From: Hordeum vulgare subsp. vulgare
Lineage: Eukaryota; Streptophyta; Magnoliopsida; Poales; Poaceae
NCBI RefSeq assembly: GCF_904849725.1
Contig: NC_058518.1
Coordinates: forward strand, 416,647,081 to 416,711,080
DNA: 64,000 nucleotides
Reading direction: 5' to 3'
Shown here: positions 46,014 through 57,571 of the stretch, one piece after another
Layout: each line of letters begins with the position of its first letter
How positions within the stretch are numbered: position 1 is the first letter of the stretch
Made by a program: the position numbers and the translations under genes
Notes under the pieces: generated by a model
What the model was told of the DNA's origin: nothing
Seen by the model: only the letters and a program-made list of their open reading frames with translations
Databases searched by the model: none

Positions 46014-47755
46014 CAATAAATTGGAAGCATGCAAGGCAAAGTAGTAAGCTAAGGACAGAAGCATGCTAGGTAGAAAAAATAACTAAGTAGCACACACAAA
46101 TATAAATCTAACAAATATACATATACACCTCAGTACATCGACACAAAGTACATAGCTAAGCTTGGAGCAAGGCACCAGATAAACAAAATGTACTAAAAAA
46201 GTCTTCAAAATAGTCACAGAGAATGAAGGAAGGAAAATTCTACGACACAAAAGCAATTATGGAAAGTAAAGGAAGTGTGAAGCAATAGAACCCATTGCTG
46301 AAGGAAGACACATAGATGGGTTACCACAGTTCAAACTATTGGCACAGCTCTACATCTCGGTTGGAGAGACTCATAAACATCTCTGAGAACACAAAGTCCT
46401 CATATTATTCTCCATGAGCTAAGTTCCTCATTACTTGCCGAGTCACTCGAGGTAGTCTTGAGCTGATCTAGGTACCTTCACAAGTTCATTCATTAGCCAA
46501 GGCACACGATGGATGCTCTTGAGCAGACACCTAGCGGTCTAGAGGATGAACATTCCTAAAGGGTAATAAGTTCAAATTAGGTATCAATCACATTTTTCAA
46601 TGAAGCAACTCGATCACTTTACGTTCTTAGGCTATGAGGTTTTTCTTCACACAAGATTCTGTCATACCAGTCCAAGGAATGGGTGCTCACATAACGTCAA
46701 TTGCTCATCGAGTAGCCAACCACTTATGGTTGTGATAGGGGGCTAGTTATAGTCCGTGAGTCGAAATCAATGGCTAATATGACAATTGGAGGCGCACTCA
46801 CAATGAAAACACGACTTGTGGCTGACATGATTTCTATCAATCACATGTGCACTGGATTGCGGGGGTGTTCCGAATACATCCTGCTAAATAACTCACCTAA
46901 AAGGAGATTTCAAAGTATACTCTCTCGGAAAAATAGGTTGGAGTGAGCACACACCAAAGATTTTAATCTAACGTTCACTTGAGCCACTCTTAATAGTACA
47001 ATTTGTTCTGTGACTCAAATCAAAGCAATGGAGAAACTAGTAAACAAAACTATACACAAAAGCTTAGCAACCTTTAGAGGACATACCAAGTTCTTCAATC
47101 GTTCCACACAATTTTTGGGGGTCATAAATCTTGATTCAACCAAATCCTGAGGGACTTTCACCTTTTTATACTCACAAACGCATTAATCCCTTAATTTTAT
47201 ATCATTTAATCATCCAGAACAATCAAGGGCATTAGAGTGCACTTAGAGACTCCCTCTTTTGGACGTTTTGATGACAATCACAGTTTAAACTTCACCAATA
47301 GATAATAAGTAAAAAACATGAGAATTTGAATTTGACCACATTGAGAGTATGGCTGCCCTTGAAAATTTGCACTATAGAATTGCAAATACACATGGCGAGG
47401 TACTAGTGAGTAACTTCACTCATATTTTGGAATAGAAGGGATTATATTATGTATAGGTAACCAAGAAGAATATGACAATACACAACTGTAGTGATACCCA
47501 AGGGCAATACTGTCGGCTTGTTTGTCCCAAATCCTCATCCCTAGTATCGACCATATTCATTTTTAGGAAGTTAAGCCCTAATAAATATCCATAGCTCCAA
47601 TACAAATTGAATGGATCAAGAAGCTGACTAGCAGGGGGATATGCGACTATTTTAAGATTAACTTCCAAAATTTAGGTGAATGTGGATAAAGTAGGTTTCC
47701 TAGATATGCAACTTGGTCAACACAACTTATATGACAAGCAAACCCAAAGCAAGGT

Positions 47756-50199
47756 TGAAAGGACGTGGATGTCTCCTAGTGGGGGGGGTGAATAGGCACT
47801 TTAAAATAATTATAGTTTAGGCTTGAACAAATGCGGAATAAAAGTAACGTTTAATTTGTCAAGCACAAAACCTAAAACAACTAGGCTCACCTATGTGCAC
47901 CAACAACTTATGCTAAGAAAGAAAAAAACTAAGTGATAGCAAGATATATAACAAGAAAAAATATGGCTATCATAAAGTAAAGTGCATAAGTAAAGAGCTC
48001 GGGTAAGAGATAACCGAGGCACATGGAGATGATGATGTACCCCGAAGTTCACATCCTTGCGGATGCTAATCTCCGTTTGGAGCGGTGTGGAGGCACAATG
48101 CTCCCGAAGATGCCACTAAGGTCACCGTAATCTCTTCACGCCCTCGCACAATGCAAGATGTCGTGATTCCACTAAGGGACCCTTGAGGGCGGTCATCCAA
48201 CCCGTACAAACAAGGTTGCAGTAATCTCCACAACTTAATTGGAGGCTCCCAAAGACACCATGAAGCTTCACCACAATTGATTGTGGCGCTGTGATGACCT
48301 CAAATGCTCGGGGCAATCTCCACAACTTAATTGGAGACCCCCGACGCTTGCCCGGAGCTGTACACCACAATGGTTGAGATCCAAGGCACCACCAAGCTCC
48401 TAGGACACCAAAGCATCCACGAAGAATGATTTCCAGGGTACCAAGTACCCAAGGGTAACAAGTTTCTCAAACTTCACTCAACAAAAGCTATGGAGGAATA
48501 TGAGAGGAAGAACAAGGAGCTCACAAAGAACTCCAAGATCAAGATCCAAGGGGTTCCCCTCACATAGAGGAGAAAGTGATTGGTGGAGATGTGGATCTAG
48601 ATCTCCTCTCTCTTTTCCCTTAAGAACTAGCAAGAATCATTGGAGGGATTGAGAATTAGCAAGCTCTAAGAGGGTCAACAATCGGGGGCAAAAATGAGCT
48701 CAAGAGATGGGGAACCATTGGGGAAGAAGACCCCCTTAAATAGTCCCCCCACAAACCTGCCCGTTATGTGCATAATTACATAGGGACGGTACAACCCCGG
48801 CTGCCTATTTTAGCGGTACAACCGCCCAGCCACCGCTCAACAACCGGACCACAATAGAAGGTTGGCCATAGGTTCCACCTGCCACTGTTGTTGGGCATGG
48901 CTAAGTCCCAAGCGGTGCAACCGCTAAGAACATCGGTAGTACGGGCTATACTAATATAGCGGTACAACCGGGCTACCACCGCCCTAACGCCTCAGCACAA
49001 CAGAACCATGTCTGGTTGTGGACCAGTGTTGCGCTGGTTCAACCGCCCAGGGGTGGGCAGTACAATTGCCTGGGGCAGCGGTACAACCGCTCGAAGAAAA
49101 CAAAAAACACCAGAACTGCCATAACTTCTGCAAATGAGCTCCGAATTGAGCAAACTCAAGCTTGTTGGATTCAGGACCACAAGAGCTATCCAACAGTGAG
49201 TGGAAATCTTAAGAAGATGCAGTTATAAAAATGCCAATGATATAGAGATGTTAAACCTCTCTAAATGAAGAACCGGCAAAAACTCCAACATCGAAAACAT
49301 CATAGAATATGCACATGAACTCCGTTTTCGATGAACTCGAGCTTGTCATAAAGATGACCATAAGCTCTAAAACTCACAAAGAGACACACCAAACAAGAAC
49401 CAAGAAATATGATGCAAGGATGCAAATGGTTTGAGCTCTCAACGAACGATACAATCAAGCTACTCACTTGAGATCCCCCCTTGACAGTATGACAATCTAT
49501 CCTAAAATAGAAAAACCTATCAAGGGTAAACCTATACCTTGCACATAGTCCACTTGAGCTAGATTATGATGATCTTGACTTCCTCAAGATGGACCACCTT
49601 TCTTGATTGCGTTGGCTTGATGAAGACAAGTTGATTGCTCCCCCATACTCACTATGGCCGAGCCACTCTTTAGCACATCTTCACAAGTCCATTGCCATCA
49701 CAATGGACGACAAGCTTCAAGCATGATATCTTCATGATGCTCCTCTTGAACTTGCATACCGCAATCTTGATGATGATCATCACTTGATGTCATCCTTCAT
49801 GGGTTGAATGAGATCTTCCTCTTGAAGCAAACCCATGGAAACACACCTAACCCCACATAAAACTCTCATGAATACCATGGGTTAGTACACAAAAGCGTTA
49901 TGGACAATGCTTACCATACCATGGGATCACTTGATCCCTCTTGGTACCTCTTGTACGCTTTGTGTGTTGATCATCTTGATTTACTCTTTGTCTTAGTCTT
50001 GATCATGCTTGTGTCTTTATGACCGTTCTTTGGATACATTGAATACCATGATGGTCATCATATAAACTCCTGGAAACCAATAGATGGACTTAAAGAAGTG
50101 CCTATGGACAAATCCTTTGAATATAACTTAAGGCAACCATTAGTCCATAGGGATTGTCATCAATTACCAAAACCACATACGAAGAAATATGCTCTAAGA
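47756..50199 (-). mobile_element. Solo LTR (about 2.44 kb), family unassigned, copy 2
   Basis: Starts TGAAAGGACGTGGATGTCTC and ends ATATGCTCTAAGA on the plus strand, aligning by eye with copy 1 over most of its length. Flanked by a perfect AAGGT duplication (47751-47755 and 50200-50204). The right terminus is GA where copy 1 has CA, a change at the outermost LTR dinucleotide. No internal coding region. Confidence 0.88.
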
Positions 50200-51139
50200 A
50201 AGGTATGCTAGGCAACAATCTAATTAGCAAGCCAACAAGCATACACAGTAAGAAAATGTACTGGAAAGTATTAACCATACATGAGTCGGCACATATTTTA
50301 TCTTGAAGTTCACACTCTTTGCGAGTGTTAATTTTTTTTTGGTTTCAGTGCCGAAGACAAAGCTCCGGAATGCCATCAATTCGTTCATCGTTTTCTCTCT
50401 TCGAGCCATCCCCAATGGATGTGCCTCAAATAACTCGGGTTGGTCATGAAGGTGGCCACCACACTTTTACAAAGTTCCTAGAGCACACAACATACAAGGA
50501 AGATCCCGGAGGAACTTCTACCACCTAGGATCCCAAACTCCAAGAGTAACAAGTGTTCATGAATAAATCAAGAGGGGGAAATTGGTTTGGTGAAAGTGTA
50601 GACTGACTCTTGCTCTCTGAAATCCCAAAGTATTGGAGTGTTCGGGTGGAGGTATTGGGAGTATTGAGCAGAACAAGGTGTGGCAATGTCGCGTGGCCCA
50701 CAAGACAAAAGGATTAGGTTTTGGTGTAGAATAAGGGTGCCTTTTATAGTCATCTTTAAAATCTAGCCATTGACACATTGGAGGCATGTATGTATGAGCT
50801 AAAGGGCCTCGTATGCATGGTGTTTCCATAGAGAAAACCATAAAACTCCGTGTGCATGGGGTTTAGACCCGGTATGCATGGGACCTCATGTGCTTGGGGC
50901 GTCTAGTAGGTTTTCAACCTACCCCATGTGCATGGGTTCAGAACGCGTGTGTGCACGGGGTGTCGAGAGATTTTACCCTACACTGCATATTCATGGCTTC
51001 TAGATCATGCAAACAACCATAACTTAGGATTATTTGAAGCATTTTGGCAGTGGTTAACTTGGGATGGTGGGTGTATATGTTTTAGAGAGTTCCCACAGAT
51101 TTATCCAAGATATCGATCCCTATCTATAGTGAGGTTTAC

Positions 51140-52940
51140 TGTTGGGGAACATCGCATGGGAAACAACAAAAATTCCTACGCGCACACAATATCTATCAAT
51201 GGTGATGACCATCTACGAGAGGAGAGATTGTAACTACATACCCTTGTAGATCGCTAAGCGGAAGCATATAACGCGGTTGATGTAGTGGAACATCTTTGCG
51301 ATCCAAATTGCAGCCCGTCCCGTGATCTCACCACGATCCATCCCGCGATCCCATCACGATCAATCCCGATCCAGAGCCGAACGGACGACACCTCCGCGTT
51401 CACCACACGTACAAATCGATGACGATCGCCGCCTTCTTGATCCAGCAAGAGGGGCAGAGAGGTAGATGAGTTCGCCAACACGACGGTGTGGTGGTGGTGG
51501 TGAACTAATTGAGCAGGGCTTCGTCAAGCTCCGCTAAACTAATCTAGAGGAGAAAAGGATCTAGAGAGAGAGGGCATCACGTGGTTTATTAGGGTTAGGG
51601 CTGCCCTCAAATCCTCTAGTATATATAGGATGGAGGGACGGTAGGAGGCAGCCTCAAAACCCTCAAAGGGTTCGGCCGAAGTGGAGGAGGTGGAAGAGTC
51701 CACCTCCATTCCTACTCCTAGTAGGATTCCTCCCTTCCCCACTTAGGTCTCTTTCCTTCCCACCTCCTAGCCGCATTGGGCCTTAGTGGGAGGTTCGGCC
51801 AGCCCACTAGGGGCTGTTCCACATCCTCCCACAGCCAATGATACCCTTTGGGGTGGGTGGGCCCACCTGGTGGACCCCGGAACCCATTCCCACTCCCGGT
51901 ACACTGCCGGAAATGCCCGAAACTTTTCCGGAGTTTAAAAACCACTTTCCTATATATAAATCTTTACCTCTGGACCATTTTGGAGCTCCTCGTGACGTCT
52001 AGGATCTCATCCAGGACTCCTAACAACATTCGGTCACCAACATACATAACTCAATAATTCTGAAACACCACCGAACCTTAAGTGTGCAGACCCTGCGGGT
52101 TCGAGAACTATGCAGACATGACCTGAGACATTCTCTGGTCAATAACCAATAGCAGAACCTGGATGCCCATATTGGCTCCTACATATTCTATGAAGATCTA
52201 TATCGTTTGAACCTCTATGTCAAGGATTCACTTAATCTCGTATGCTATTCCCTTTGTCCATCGGTATGTTACCTGTCCGAGATTCGATCGTCGGTATCTC
52301 CATGCCTAGTTCAATCTCGTTACCGGCAAGTCTCTTTACTCGTTCTGTAATACAAGATCCCGTGACTAACTCCTTAGTCACATTGCTTGCAAGGCTTATT
52401 CTGATGTTGTATTACCGAGTGGGTCCCGAGATACCTCTCCGTCACACGGACTGACAAATCCCAGTCTTGATTCACGCCAACCCAACAGACACCTTCGGAG
52501 ACACCTGTAGAGCACCTTTATAGTCACCCAGTTATGTTGTGAAGTTTGATACACAAAAGGTATTCCTCTGGTGTCCAGGTGTTGCATGATCTCATGGTCA
52601 TAGGAACAGATACATTGACATGCAAAAAAACAGTAGCAATAAACTGACACAATCATTTGCTACGTTCATAGTTTGGATCTTGTTCATCACATCATTCTCC
52701 TATTGATGTGATCCCGTTATGAAACGACATCTCATGTCTATGGCAAGGAAACCTTGACCATCTTTGATCAACGAGCTAGTCCTTCAGAGGCTCACTGGGG
52801 ACAACGTGTTGTGTAGGTACCCACACATGTATTTGAGTTTCCAACCAATACAATTATAGCATGGATACTAAACGATTATCATGAACATGGAAATATAATA
52901 ATAACCAATTTATTATTGCATCTAGGGCATATTTCCAACA
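51140..52940 (-). mobile_element. Copia 3' LTR (Angela/BARE type, 1801 bp)
   Basis: Plus strand TGTTGGGGAACATCGC...GGCATATTTCCAACA, followed at once by GTCTCCCACTTGCAC, the complement of the polypurine tract. Element orientation is therefore minus, and this is the 3' LTR. A minus-strand TATA-like box lies at about 51619-51627. It is closest to the LTR at 19297. Confidence 0.9.
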
Positions 52941-54475
52941 GTCTCCCACTTGCACTAGAGTCAATAATCTAGTTCACCTCACTATGTGATTGCAATGAAT
53001 CTAACACCCATACAGTTATGGGGTTTGATCATATCTTGCTTGTGAGAGAGGTTTTTAGTCAACGGGTCTGAAAATTCAGATCCTTGTGTACTTCACAAAT
53101 CTCTATGTCATACCGTAGATGTTGCTACTACACTCCACTTAGAACAATTCCAACTGGCTGCTCCACTATACGAATCCAGTTTGCTACTCAGAGTCATCCG
53201 GATTAGTGTCAAAGCTTGCATCGATGTAACCATTTACAACAAACTCTTTTATCACCTCCATAATCAAGAAACTAACTTAGCCCACTAGTTACTAAGTATA
53301 ACTTTGACCGTTGTACACTTATCCATTCCTGGATCACTCTAGTACCCCTTGACAGACTCATGGCAAGGCACACATCAGGTGCGGTACACAACATGGCATA
53401 CTATACAGCCTACGGCTAAGGCATAGGGGGCGACCTTCATCCTTTCTCTTTATTTTGCCGTGGTCAGGCTCTTAGTATTACTCAAATTTATGCCTTACAA
53501 CACAGTCAAGAACTCCTTCTTTGACTGATCCATATGTTGAACTCCTTCAAAATTTTGTCAAGGTATGTATTCATTGAAAGTTTTATCGAGCGTCTTGATC
53601 TATCTCTATAGATCTTGATGCTCAATGTTCAAGTAGCTCAATCCAGGTTTCCTTTGAAAAACACTTATCAAACAACCGTATATACTTTCCAGAAATTCTA
53701 CATCATCTTCGATCAACAATATGTCAACCACATATACCCATCAGAAATTTTATAGTGCTCCCACTCACTTTCTTGGAAATACAAGTTTTTCATAAACTTT
53801 GTATAAACCCAAAAGCTTTGATCATCTCATTAAAGCGTATATTCCAACTCCGAGATGCTTGCTCGAGTCCATAGAAGGATCGTTGGAGCTTGCATACTTG
53901 TTAGAATCCTTAGGATCGACAAAACCTTCTGGTTCTATCACATACAACCTTTCCTCTAGGAAACCGTTGAGGAAACAATGTTTTGACATCCTATCTGCAA
54001 GATTTCATAAATAATGCAGCAACTGCTAACATAATTCCAACATACTTTTAGCATCGTTATGAGTGAGAAAGTCTCATCATAGTCAACTCTTTGAACTTGT
54101 CGGAAACATCTTTGCGACAAGTCAAGCTTTCTTAATGGTGACATTTACCATCATCGCCCGTCTTCCTTTCAAAGATCCATTTGTACCTAACAGTCTTACG
54201 ACCATAAAGTAGTTCTTCCAAACTCTACACTTCTTTTAATACATGGATCCTACCTCGGATTTCATGGCGTCCAACCATTCTTCGGAATCCAAGCCCACCA
54301 TCGCTTCTACATAGCTCGGAGGTTCATTGTTGTCCATCAACATGACCTCCAAGACAGGATCACCGTACCACTCTGGAGCAGTACGTTTCCTTGTCGACCT
54401 ACGAGGTTTGGTAGTAACTTGGTCCGAAGCTTCATGATCACCTTGCCACCAATTCATATTGTCATTATCAGCAAA
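52941..54475 (-). pseudogene. Copia pol 3' part (RT and RNase H), heavily degraded
   Basis: Follows the same order as the intact-length element at 57572-59300 (phrases shared by eye, for example near 53460-54200), but no long frame survives. The best-preserved piece is near 54245-54420: HEASDQVTTKPRRSTRKRTA and AMVGLDSEEWLDAMKSEVG, the linker between integrase and RT. It ends near 54475 in unrelated sequence, so the integrase, gag and 5' LTR are gone. Confidence 0.75.
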
Positions 54476-54533
54476 AATCACTAAGGAAGAGAAATGCACC
54501 TTCAATTCCTTCCATGTGTCCAGATGTTGGCCC

Positions 54534-54690
54534 TCCACCACCCACACGCTTCCCTCTGGTTGAGGCCGCCCCGTCTCATGTTGCCACCAACATCTCGTAC
54601 TCTCTAGGCTCCTCCCTTGCTTCATCTCTCTCTAGTTGTCATTGTTGCGAAGGAAGAAGTTGCCGAAGCCAGGAACGACGACTTCCACAA
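54534..54690. repeat. Diverged direct repeat, copy A
   Basis: About 157 bp sharing order and phrases with 55541-55700 (TGTTGG-CCTCC, CTCTCTAG, TCCTCCCTTG, AAGGAAGAAGT, AAGCCAGGAACGA-GAC). Neither copy has a clear coding domain. Confidence 0.65.
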
Positions 54691-54786
54691 GCAGCTGAGT
54701 TCATTCGGCAACTTCCTCGATTTCTTCCTCAACAACCGTTGTGGAGCTGGGATTACCTCTTGAATGTGTCCAACTCCTTTTAAGAA

Positions 54787-55390
54787 GGGCACTGCTCTGC
54801 GCCGGCGCGCCGACCGAAACTTTCGGTCGGTCGCACGCGGGCCGCCCGATCCGTTAGATTGGATCTGGTTTGACCGTCAGATCTGTCCATGCAGCAAACA
54901 TCATCGATTGGAGCAAAAATAAGCACCGATGTAGCAAATTTCGGCCATGGATGCATCAAAAACATGGTTGTAGCAAAAAAATATCAACGTGGTCGTAGCA
55001 AAAAAACAACGCTGATGATGCGTGGTAGCAAAACAAAATGGGGGTTGTAACAAAACAATCCGGTAAACTCGGGTTGCAACTCCGACGAACGTGTATGCAA
55101 CTTTTTTAGTGAACAGTTGTACCAAAAATTGATACGGTTGTAGCAAAAATCAACACCGGTTGTAGCAAAAATCAAAGGCTGATTGTAGCAAAAAATCCAA
55201 CGAATTCGGGTTGCAACCAAACGTGAATGCAACTTTTTTTAATGGACAAATTGTAGCAAATTTAAATGCATGTAGCAAATTTAAACACCCGTTGCAACAA
55301 ATTTGGACGGAAAAATGTTGCATGGCTGGGCCAGCCACGCGCGCGACCAGATGTATGGTTCGACCGACGCGCCGGCTCCAAACGTTTCCC
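54787..55390 (-). mobile_element. Non-autonomous DNA element with repeated TGTAGCAAAAA motifs, copy 2
   Basis: Inverse orientation of the element at 25884-26425. It begins CACTGCTCTGCGCCGGCGCG and ends CGCCGGCTCCAAACGTTTCC on the plus strand. The core has about ten 'tgtagcaaa' or 'ttgcaac' units. The flanks TTTTAAGAA and TCTTGAGAA match in 7 of 9 bases, consistent with an old 9-bp duplication. Confidence 0.65.
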
Positions 55391-55540
55391 TCTTGAGAAG
55401 CAGGACCGCGTACAGGAGCCAGATTTGGCAAAGTTGGGCGACTTCCAATTGAAGCCTACATGTACATATTGAGGGGCAATGTTGTCCAGCAGCTGCGGCC
55501 CCACCAACACCATCCCGTCCCCTATGGCCCCAAGTTCGCG

Positions 55541-55700
55541 TGTTGGTCCTCCTCCACCCCTCACCTCCCTCTGATTTAGGTCGCCTCGTTTCGCACCGCC
55601 AACGTCTCTTGCTCTCTAGCTTCCTCCCTTGGATCTCCGATCTCCGCTTGTCGTTGTCGCAAAGGAAGAAGTCATTAAAGCCAGGAACGATGACCTCCTC
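55541..55700. repeat. Diverged direct repeat, copy B
   Basis: Partner of 54534-54690, same orientation; the small DNA transposon lies between them. It ends just before the Copia LTR at 55712. The minus-strand frame here (starting MLEEVIVPGFNDFF) has no domain I recognise. Confidence 0.65.
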
Positions 55701-55711
55701 GAGCACCTTGG

Positions 55712-57539
55712 TGTTGGGTAACGTAGCATAAATTCAAAAAAATTCCTACGCATATTCAGATCTTCCTATGGAGAGACCATTAACGCGAGAGGGGTGAGTG
55801 CATCTTCATACCTTCGAAGATCGCTAAGCGGAAGCGTTACTAGAACGCGATTGATGGAGTCGTACTCGCAGCGATTCAGATCGCGGTGTGATTCCGATCT
55901 AGTGCCGAACTACGGCACCTCCACGTTTAACACACGTGCAGCCGGGTGACGTCTCCCGCACCTTGATCCAGCAAGGAGGAGGGAGAGGTTGGGGAAGATA
56001 TCCACCAGCACGACGGCGTGGTGTCGATGGAGAGACGAGGTCTCCTGGCAGGGCTTCGCCAAGCACCGGCAGAGAGGAGGAGAAACAAGGGCAGGGCTGC
56101 GCCGAGGGAAAGGGAAAAGTGTGTCCCCCAATGGCCAAAAGTGCCCACTATATATAGGAGGAGGGGAGGGGGGTTGCCACCCCTAGGGTTACCACCCTAG
56201 GTGGTGCGGCAGCCCCCCAGATGGGAGGTGCGGCGGCCATGGGGGGAGGAGGGGGTGGCTCACCCCTCTGGTGGGCCTTAGGTCCACCTGCTCTAGGGTT
56301 TCCCTCCTCTCCCCTCTTCCTGCGTCATGGGTTGAGTGGGGGGTGCACCAGCCCACCTAGGGGCTGGTTCCCTCCCCCACTTGGCCCACCTAGCCTCCCG
56401 GGGTCGTTGCCCCCTTTCGGTGGACCCCCGGGGCCACCACCTAGCCTCCCGGGGTCGTTGCCCCCTTTCGGTGGACCCCCGGGGCCACCTCCGGTGGTCC
56501 CGGTGGTCCCGATACGTTACCGGTGATGCCAGGAACACTTCCGGTGTATGCAACCATCCGTCCTATATATTAATCTTCACCTCCGGACCATTCCGGAGCT
56601 CCTCGTGACGTCCGGGATCTCATCCGGGACTCCGAACAACTTTCAATAACCTCATATAACAATTCCCTATAACCCTAGCATCATCGAACTTTAAGTGTGT
56701 AGACCCTACGGATTCGGGAGACAGGTAGACATGACCGAGACACCTCTCTGGCCAATAACCATCAGCGGGGTCTGGATACCCATGGTGGCTCCCACTTGTT
56801 CCACGATGATCACATCGAATGAACCACGATGTCAAGGATTCAATCAATCCCGTATACAATTCCCTTTGTTTGTAGGTATAGAACTTGCCCGAGATTCGAT
56901 CGTCGGTATACCTATACCTTGTTCAATCTCGTTACTGGTAAGTCTTTTTACTCGTTCCGTAGCACGTCATCGTGTGACTAACTCCTTAGTCACATTGAGC
57001 TCATGATGATGTTCTACCGAGTGGGCCCAGAGATACCTCTCCGTCACACGGAGTGACAAATCCCGATCTCGATTCATACCAACCCAACAGACACTTTCAG
57101 AGGTACCCGTAATGCACCTTTATAGTCACCCACTTACGTTGTGACATTTGATACACCCAAAGCACTCCTACGGTATCCGGGAGTTGCACAATCTCACGGT
57201 CGAAGAAAAAGACACTTGACATTAGAAAAGCTTTAGCATACGAACAATGCGATCTAGTGCTACGCTTAGGATTGGGTCTTGTCCATCACATCATTCTCCC
57301 AATGATGTGATCCCGTTATCAATGACATCCAATGCCCATCACCAGGAAACCATGATCATCTATTGACTAACGAGCTAGCCAACTAGAGGCTTGCTAGGGA
57401 CACATTGTGATCTATTTATTCACACATGTATTAGTGTTTCCTGTTAATACAATTATAGCATGAACAATAGACGATTATCATGAACAAGGAAATATGATAA
57501 TAACCATTTTATTATTGCCTCTAGGGCATATTTCCAACA
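55712..57539 (-). mobile_element. Copia 3' LTR (1828 bp)
   Basis: Plus strand TGTTGGGTAACGTAGC...GGGCATATTTCCAACA. A minus-strand TATA box (CTATATATAGTGGGC) lies at about 56146-56158. A 51-bp unit starting CACCTAGCCTCCCGGGGTCG is tandemly doubled at 56387-56488; the 5' LTR has it once. The first base follows copy B of the direct repeat. Confidence 0.92.
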
Positions 57540-57550
57540 GTCTCCCACTT
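57540..57550 (-). other. Polypurine tract of the Copia element
   Basis: The minus strand reads AAGTGGGAGAC directly before the 3' LTR, the usual PPT of this group. The same sequence adjoins the LTR at 52940. Confidence 0.8.
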
Positions 57551-57571
57551 GCACTAGAGTCAATAATCTAG

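Larger units (their letters stand above)
45599..51139 (-). mobile_element. Diverged LTR-like sequence of unassigned family, split by solo LTR copy 2
   Basis: Begins TGTAGGATCAAGTTGTCGAC followed by TAGAGGGGGTGAATGG, a pattern similar to the start of the solo LTRs (TCGCCTAGAGGGGGG). The rest (46020-47755 and 50205-51139) resembles long grass LTRs in style, with no ORF. It is interrupted by 47756-50199 and ends where a Copia LTR starts at 51140; its own right terminus is not visible. Family and exact extent are uncertain. Confidence 0.45.
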
